DNA from: Amycolatopsis sulphurea
GTDB lineage: Bacteria; Actinomycetota; Actinomycetes; Mycobacteriales; Pseudonocardiaceae
DNA length: 64,000 bases
Direction: 5' to 3'
Assembly: GCF_002564045.1 (NCBI RefSeq)
Contig: NZ_PDJK01000002.1
Location: 1,178,001-1,242,000, forward strand
Shown: piece by piece, positions 60,844 through 64,000 of the stretch
How the letters are laid out: each line of letters opens with the position of its first letter
Numbering within the stretch: position 1 is the stretch's first letter
Position numbers and translations under genes: made by a program
Notes under the pieces: generated by a model
Databases searched by the model: none
What the model saw: only the letters and a program-made list of their open reading frames with translations
Told to the model about the DNA's origin: nothing

Positions 60844-61159
60844 CCGCGGGCCTCCGGTGCGCTCCCTCGGGCCGCGCCGCCTCCAGCCGGGCGACCTGCG
60901 CGCGCAGTTCGTCCAGTTCACCGCCGAGCCTGCGCAGCACCCAGTCCACTTCGGACATCTTGTAGCCGCGCAGCACCAGCTGAAACCGCACCTGGCGCAC
61001 GTCGTCACCATTGATGTCCTCGGCGGGCAGCCGGGTCGGCGAACTGCCGGGCGGCAGCGGGGCCAGCTCCTCGCCCCGGCCGAACACCACCGCGGCCAGC
61101 AGGAACACGACGGCGGCCACCAGCAGCATGACTACGAGGTAGATCAGCGCGGTCGTCAC
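60836..61159 (-). CDS. DivIVA-domain small membrane protein (Rv1209-like)
   Basis: A 107-residue protein. N-terminal membrane helix ALIYLVVMLLVAAVVFLLAA, then a linker and the DivIVA-like motif VRFQLVLRGYKMSEVDWVLR followed by a coiled coil (RLGGELDELRAQVARLEAAR). GTG at 61159; upstream in-frame starts lie in unconserved sequence. In M. tuberculosis Rv1209 lies between gpgS and tag, as here. It may localise to membrane or cell poles; the role is unknown. Confidence 0.82.
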   Translation of the reverse strand: MTTALIYLVVMLLVAAVVFLLAAVVFGRGEELAPLPPGSSPTRLPAEDINGDDVRQVRFQLVLRGYKMSEVDWVLRRLGGELDELRAQVARLEAARPEGAHRRPAGE

Positions 61160-61299
61160 CGCACGATCGTGGCACACGACCCCGTCCGCCGTCGCACGCG
61201 CACGCCCGGTCGGTGTCGCGTACGGCTGCTCGATCGGCGTCGCGCACACGGCGAGCACGCTGCGCGCCCGGGTGCCATGAGGTTCACCCGCCGGACGCT

Positions 61300-61362
61300 C
61301 AGAGTCTGTGAAGGGACCCTTCACAGACTCTGAGTCCGTCAAGGGACCCTTCACGGACTCTG
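61300..61362. repeat. Palindromic repeat copy 5 (63 bp)
   Basis: CTCAGAGTCTGTGAAGGGAC, CCTTCACAGACTCTGAGTCC, then GTCAAGGGACCCTTCACGGA and CTCTGG. Two cores 30 bp apart with three GACTC/GAGTC linkers, i.e. about two and a half units of the periodic family. It lies in the 366-nt region between gpgS and the DivIVA-like gene, the rest of which holds no gene I can support. Confidence 0.85.
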
Positions 61363-61525
61363 GTCCTCCTCACCACGTGCGTGCGTATAACGGGTCCGGA
61401 TCGGGTGCGAACACTGTCGCCACGCGCTCGCGGTCCTCAAAGAGCCCACACACCGCGCATCCCGCACCGACGCATGAACGCACCCGCCCGGAACGCACAC
61501 CGGGTCGGTCCACATCGGACCCGCC

Positions 61526-62434
61526 TCACCCGTGTGGTCGTGTGGCGCGCACCTCCCGCATCGGGGGTCGGTCGGCCAGCGGCACCTCGGTCACGTCCGG
61601 TAGCCATTCGCCGGACACCTGCACGAACTGGGTGAACCGGGCGCTGTCGGTATCCGCCATCCCGGAGCGGGCCAGCGCGGTGCCGAGGATCTGCCGTGCC
61701 ATCACGCCCAGTTGCAGCAGGGAGCGGTTGCGGTGCTTGCGCACGCCGAGGTTGACCTGCGCGAGCGCGTCCAGGCCGTAGCGGGCTTCGGCGTCCAGTA
61801 GCAGGCCGATCTCCACGCCGTAACCGCCGGCGAAGGGCACCGACTCGAAAAACTCCCTGGTGCCGGCGTACTCCCCGCCCAATGGCTGCACCAGCTCGGC
61901 CAGCGCTGGGCGCAGCGCCGACAGCGCCGGGCGGGCCAGCAGCTCGGTCACCCGGCCGCCGCCGGTGCTCTCCAGCCGCAGCGGGCGACGGTAGAAACCC
62001 TTCACCAGGTGCACGCCCGGTTCGGTGAGCACCGGCCCGAGCAGCGAGGGCACGAAGGACGGGTCGGGGTCGACCAGGTCGGAGTCCAGGAACACCAGCA
62101 CGTCCCCGGTGGTCGCGGCCAGGGAGCGCCACAGCACCTCGCCCTTGCCCGGCCGTGGCGGCAGTTCCGGCAGGACGTCCTCGCGCCGCACCACCCGCGC
62201 GCCCGCGGCGGCGGCCACTTCGACGGTGGCGTCGGTCGAGCCCGAGTCGGCCACCACGATCTCGTCGATGGCGGTGCCGAGCAGCGGGCGCACCGAACCG
62301 ACCACCTCGGCAACGGTCCGCTCCTCGTTCAACGCCGGCAGCACCACCGAAACCGTGCGGCCACGCTTGGCCGCCACGATGTCGGCGATGCTCCATCCGG
62401 GTTCCTGCCAAGTACGGCGGTCAAACCAGTTCAT
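61526..62434 (-). CDS. gpgS: Glucosyl-3-phosphoglycerate synthase
   Basis: A 302-residue GT-A glycosyltransferase (GT81) that transfers glucose from a nucleotide sugar to 3-phosphoglycerate, the first step of (methyl)glucosylglycerate or methylglucose lipopolysaccharide synthesis. Motifs: VSVVLPALNEERTVAEVV, IVVADSGSTDATVEVA, GKGEVLWRSL, VFLDSDLVDPDPSFV (DxD), GGEYAGTREFFESVPFAGGY then GVEIGLL. ATG at 62434. Matches Rv1208. Confidence 0.93.
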   Translation of the reverse strand: MNWFDRRTWQEPGWSIADIVAAKRGRTVSVVLPALNEERTVAEVVGSVRPLLGTAIDEIVVADSGSTDATVEVAAAAGARVVRREDVLPELPPRPGKGEVLWRSLAATTGDVLVFLDSDLVDPDPSFVPSLLGPVLTEPGVHLVKGFYRRPLRLESTGGGRVTELLARPALSALRPALAELVQPLGGEYAGTREFFESVPFAGGYGVEIGLLLDAEARYGLDALAQVNLGVRKHRNRSLLQLGVMARQILGTALARSGMADTDSARFTQFVQVSGEWLPDVTEVPLADRPPMREVRATRPHG

Positions 62435-62488
62435 GCCGGCGATCGTGCCATGCTGGACGCAGTGCCCGGCCCACCGGAAGGAGACCCC

Positions 62489-63163
62489 TTGCTGTCCCTG
62501 CTCGTCCGCTTCGTGCTCGGCCCGCTGGTCCGGCTGCTGTACCGGCCACGCGTCGAGGGCGTGGAGAACGTGCCCGGGCACGGCCCGGTCCTGATCGCGG
62601 CCAATCACCGCGCGGCGCTGGACACCGGCGTGATCACGTTCACCACTCCGCGGAAGGTGCGGTTCCTCGGCAAGGCGGAGTACTTCACCGGCAAGGGCCT
62701 GAAGGGCCGGTTCATCGCGAAGTCGCTCGACGCGCTCGGGTACGTGCCGGTGGAGCGCGGCAACGCGCAGGCCGGGCTGGCCGCGCTGGAGGCCGGCCGC
62801 AAGGTGCTGGACGACGGCGGCGTCTTCGCGATCTACCCGGAGGGCACCCGTTCGCTGGACGGCAGGCTGCACCGCGGCCACACGGGCGTCGCGGCGCTCG
62901 CCCTGTCCACCGGTGCGAGAGTGGTCCCGGTCGCGCTCTCGGGCACCGAAGGCATCCAGCCCAACGGCGCCCGGATCCCGCGGCTGGCGAAGATCCGCGT
63001 GCAGTTCGGGGCCCCGCTCGACTTTTCGCGCTACGAAGGACAGGACGCCTCGTCGGCGATCCGCCGTTCGGTGACCGACGAGATCATGTACGCGATTCTC
63101 GAGCTGTCGGGCCAGGAGTACGTGGACACCTATCACCAGCGGCCGGACGAGAAGTCCGCCTGA
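62489..63163 (+). CDS. 1-acylglycerol-3-phosphate O-acyltransferase (PlsC family)
   Basis: A 224-residue membrane-associated acyltransferase of phospholipid synthesis. Catalytic NHRAALD (NHx4D, residue about 43), glycerol-phosphate-binding-type AKSLDALGYVPVERG near 80 and FAIYPEGTRS (EGTR) near 113 are intact. TTG at 62489 is preferred because AAGGAG precedes it by 5 nt; ATG 62450 in the same frame is the alternative. Followed after 14 nt by a reductase-like gene on the same strand. Confidence 0.92.
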   Translation: MLSLLVRFVLGPLVRLLYRPRVEGVENVPGHGPVLIAANHRAALDTGVITFTTPRKVRFLGKAEYFTGKGLKGRFIAKSLDALGYVPVERGNAQAGLAALEAGRKVLDDGGVFAIYPEGTRSLDGRLHRGHTGVAALALSTGARVVPVALSGTEGIQPNGARIPRLAKIRVQFGAPLDFSRYEGQDASSAIRRSVTDEIMYAILELSGQEYVDTYHQRPDEKSA

Positions 63164-63177
63164 CCCGAGGAGTATCC

Positions 63178-63792
63178 GTGGGCGCGGTCATCCTGCACAG
63201 TGTGGTGTCGGTGGACGGCTTCATCGCCGATGAGAACGACGCCGTCGGGCCGCTCCACGAGTGGTATTTCGCCGGGGACACCCCGATCATTCCGCCGCCG
63301 GACGATCAGCGGTACGACCATTCCGGCACCGGGAGCGGTTTCCGGGTGTCGAGCGCGTCGGCCGGGTACGTCCGGGAGATGTGGGAGTCGATCGGCACGA
63401 TCGTCATGGGCCGCACCCTGTTCGACCTGGTGAACGGCTGGGAGGGACAGCCGCCTGCCGGAGACCACGTCGTAGTGGTGTCGCACCGGCCCAAGCCGGC
63501 GGGCTGGCACCCGGAGGCGTCGTACCACTTCGTCGACGGGGTACCCGCAGCGCTCGCCATGGCCGAAGAACTCGCCGGGGAACGCACCGTCGCGGTGAAT
63601 GCCGGAGAGGTGGGCGGCCAGGCTCTCGCGGCCGGATTCGTCGACGAAGTGGCGATGGACGTGGTGCCCGTGGTCTTCGGGTCGGGCAAACGCTATTTCG
63701 GCGGCATCCAGGGGCAGCACCTGCTGGCCGGCCCGCATGTGGTCATCCAGGGCGAAGGCGTGCTGCACCTGAAGTTCAAGGTGCGGCGCTGA
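63178..63792 (+). CDS. Dihydrofolate reductase-like (RibD C-terminal family) protein
   Basis: A 204-residue NADPH-dependent reductase-fold protein. Features: VILHSVVSVDGFIADENDAV (substrate region), GTIVMGRTLFDLVNGWEGQP (cofactor motif), VAVNAGEVGGQALAAGFVDE and VPVVFGSGKRYF. The GTG at 63178 follows GAGGAGT by 4 nt. Such stand-alone proteins are not folate DHFRs and their substrates are mostly unknown. Probably co-transcribed with the acyltransferase. Confidence 0.88.
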   Translation: MGAVILHSVVSVDGFIADENDAVGPLHEWYFAGDTPIIPPPDDQRYDHSGTGSGFRVSSASAGYVREMWESIGTIVMGRTLFDLVNGWEGQPPAGDHVVVVSHRPKPAGWHPEASYHFVDGVPAALAMAEELAGERTVAVNAGEVGGQALAAGFVDEVAMDVVPVVFGSGKRYFGGIQGQHLLAGPHVVIQGEGVLHLKFKVRR

Positions 63793-64000
63793 TCACTGCG
63801 CGACGAGCTGGTCCAGCAGCTTCACCGCGTCCGCGCCCACCGCCAGCAGGTCGCGGGTTTCCGTGCGCAGGAAGCCTTCCTCGACCATGTGATCGGCGAA
63901 CGCGACCAGCTGCCCGTAGTACCCGCCGACGTCCAGCAGCCCGATCGGCTTGCGGTGCAACCCGAGCTGCGCCCAGGTCCACACCTCGAACAGCTCCTCC
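63793..64000 (-). CDS. LOG family (TIGR00730) Rossmann-fold protein, 5' part outside window
   Basis: The C-terminal 68 residues only: EELFEVWTWAQLGLHRKPIG (following the PGGxGTxxE motif that lies beyond the edge), LLDVGGYYGQLVAFADHMVE and EGFLRTETRDLLAVGADAV. This is the characteristic tail of LOG-type cytokinin riboside 5'-monophosphate phosphoribohydrolases. It begins 1 nt after the convergent reductase stop. Matches Rv1205, consistent with gpgS nearby. Confidence 0.88.
   Translation of the reverse strand, partial: EELFEVWTWAQLGLHRKPIGLLDVGGYYGQLVAFADHMVEEGFLRTETRDLLAVGADAVKLLDQLVAQ

Noticed and set aside
1-64000. tRNA, rRNA, or origin-of-replication features
   Set aside because: None was recognised on either strand; no T-loop/anticodon-type cloverleaf, rRNA-conserved stretch or DnaA-box cluster was found by eye.

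Overview
The window is high-GC actinobacterial DNA with GTG and TTG starts, strong GGAGG-type ribosome sites and many 1-8 nt stop/start overlaps. Gene content and order fit the Pseudonocardiaceae, most likely Amycolatopsis or a close relative. The reasons are the nitrate-assimilation order nitrate reductase / flavoprotein / NarK / NirB, EspG and DUF3558 type VII secretion genes, and two blocks collinear with Mycobacterium tuberculosis. From memory of the M. tuberculosis map, 7.1-19.1 kb matches the Rv3205c-Rv3212 neighbourhood (TIGR02569, moeZ, DUF3152, TetR, DUF3107, ferritin-like, rhlE, Rv3212-like). Likewise 26-64 kb matches a shuffled Rv1205-Rv1239c (LOG protein, gpgS, DivIVA-like, tag, DUF3117, O-methyltransferase, sigE-rseA, htrA, tatB, mrp, DUF1003, MgtE-like, DUF4190, stress protein, lpqY-sugABC, corA). 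This synteny was not computed here.

Layout. 1-7 kb is a minus-strand assimilatory nitrate/nitrite operon behind a GlnR-like box; nirB runs off the left edge. 7-15.5 kb holds moeZ, DUF3152, a hydrolase and a TetR gene, then a decayed patch (a chimeric pseudogene, a second TetR gene, a frameshifted DUF4873 gene), then DUF3107 and a ferritin-like gene. 15.5-25.6 kb has an RNA helicase, envelope and membrane proteins, a RecB-type nuclease, MarC, a PHP phosphoesterase, a Nudix hydrolase and DUF2332. 25.8-27.3 kb has corA behind a proline-rich leader ORF and a structured leader. 27.4-31.1 kb has a drug-efflux MFS/TetR pair, PspC and a lipoprotein. 31.3-35.6 kb is a trehalose-type ABC importer. 35.7-48.8 kb carries envelope-stress genes (stress protein, DUF4190 pair, SPFH, MgtE-like/DUF1003, Mrp, TatB, HtrA, RseA-SigE). 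48.8-57.2 kb has an MFS/LysR pair, leucyl aminopeptidase, DUF3117, a four-gene EspG/ESX-substrate-like cassette and an enoyl-CoA hydratase. 57.2-59.9 kb is almost entirely repeats plus one insertion sequence. The right end has tag, gpgS, an acyltransferase, a DHFR-like reductase and part of a LOG-family gene.

The main structure not explained by genes is repetitive. A GTGAAGGG(N)CCCTTCAC palindrome with a 30-bp period is scattered over at least nine intergenic sites. It ranges from simple two-unit hairpins, through roughly 255-300-bp composite elements with a conserved internal body (two near full-length copies in opposite orientation plus an internally deleted copy), to an array of about 20 degenerate units split by the insertion sequence. 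Separately, three minus-strand genes (tag, a lipoprotein, rseA) are followed by degenerate copies of their own 3' ends. No rRNA, tRNA or CRISPR array was seen. All family assignments come from reading translated motifs; no database search was run.
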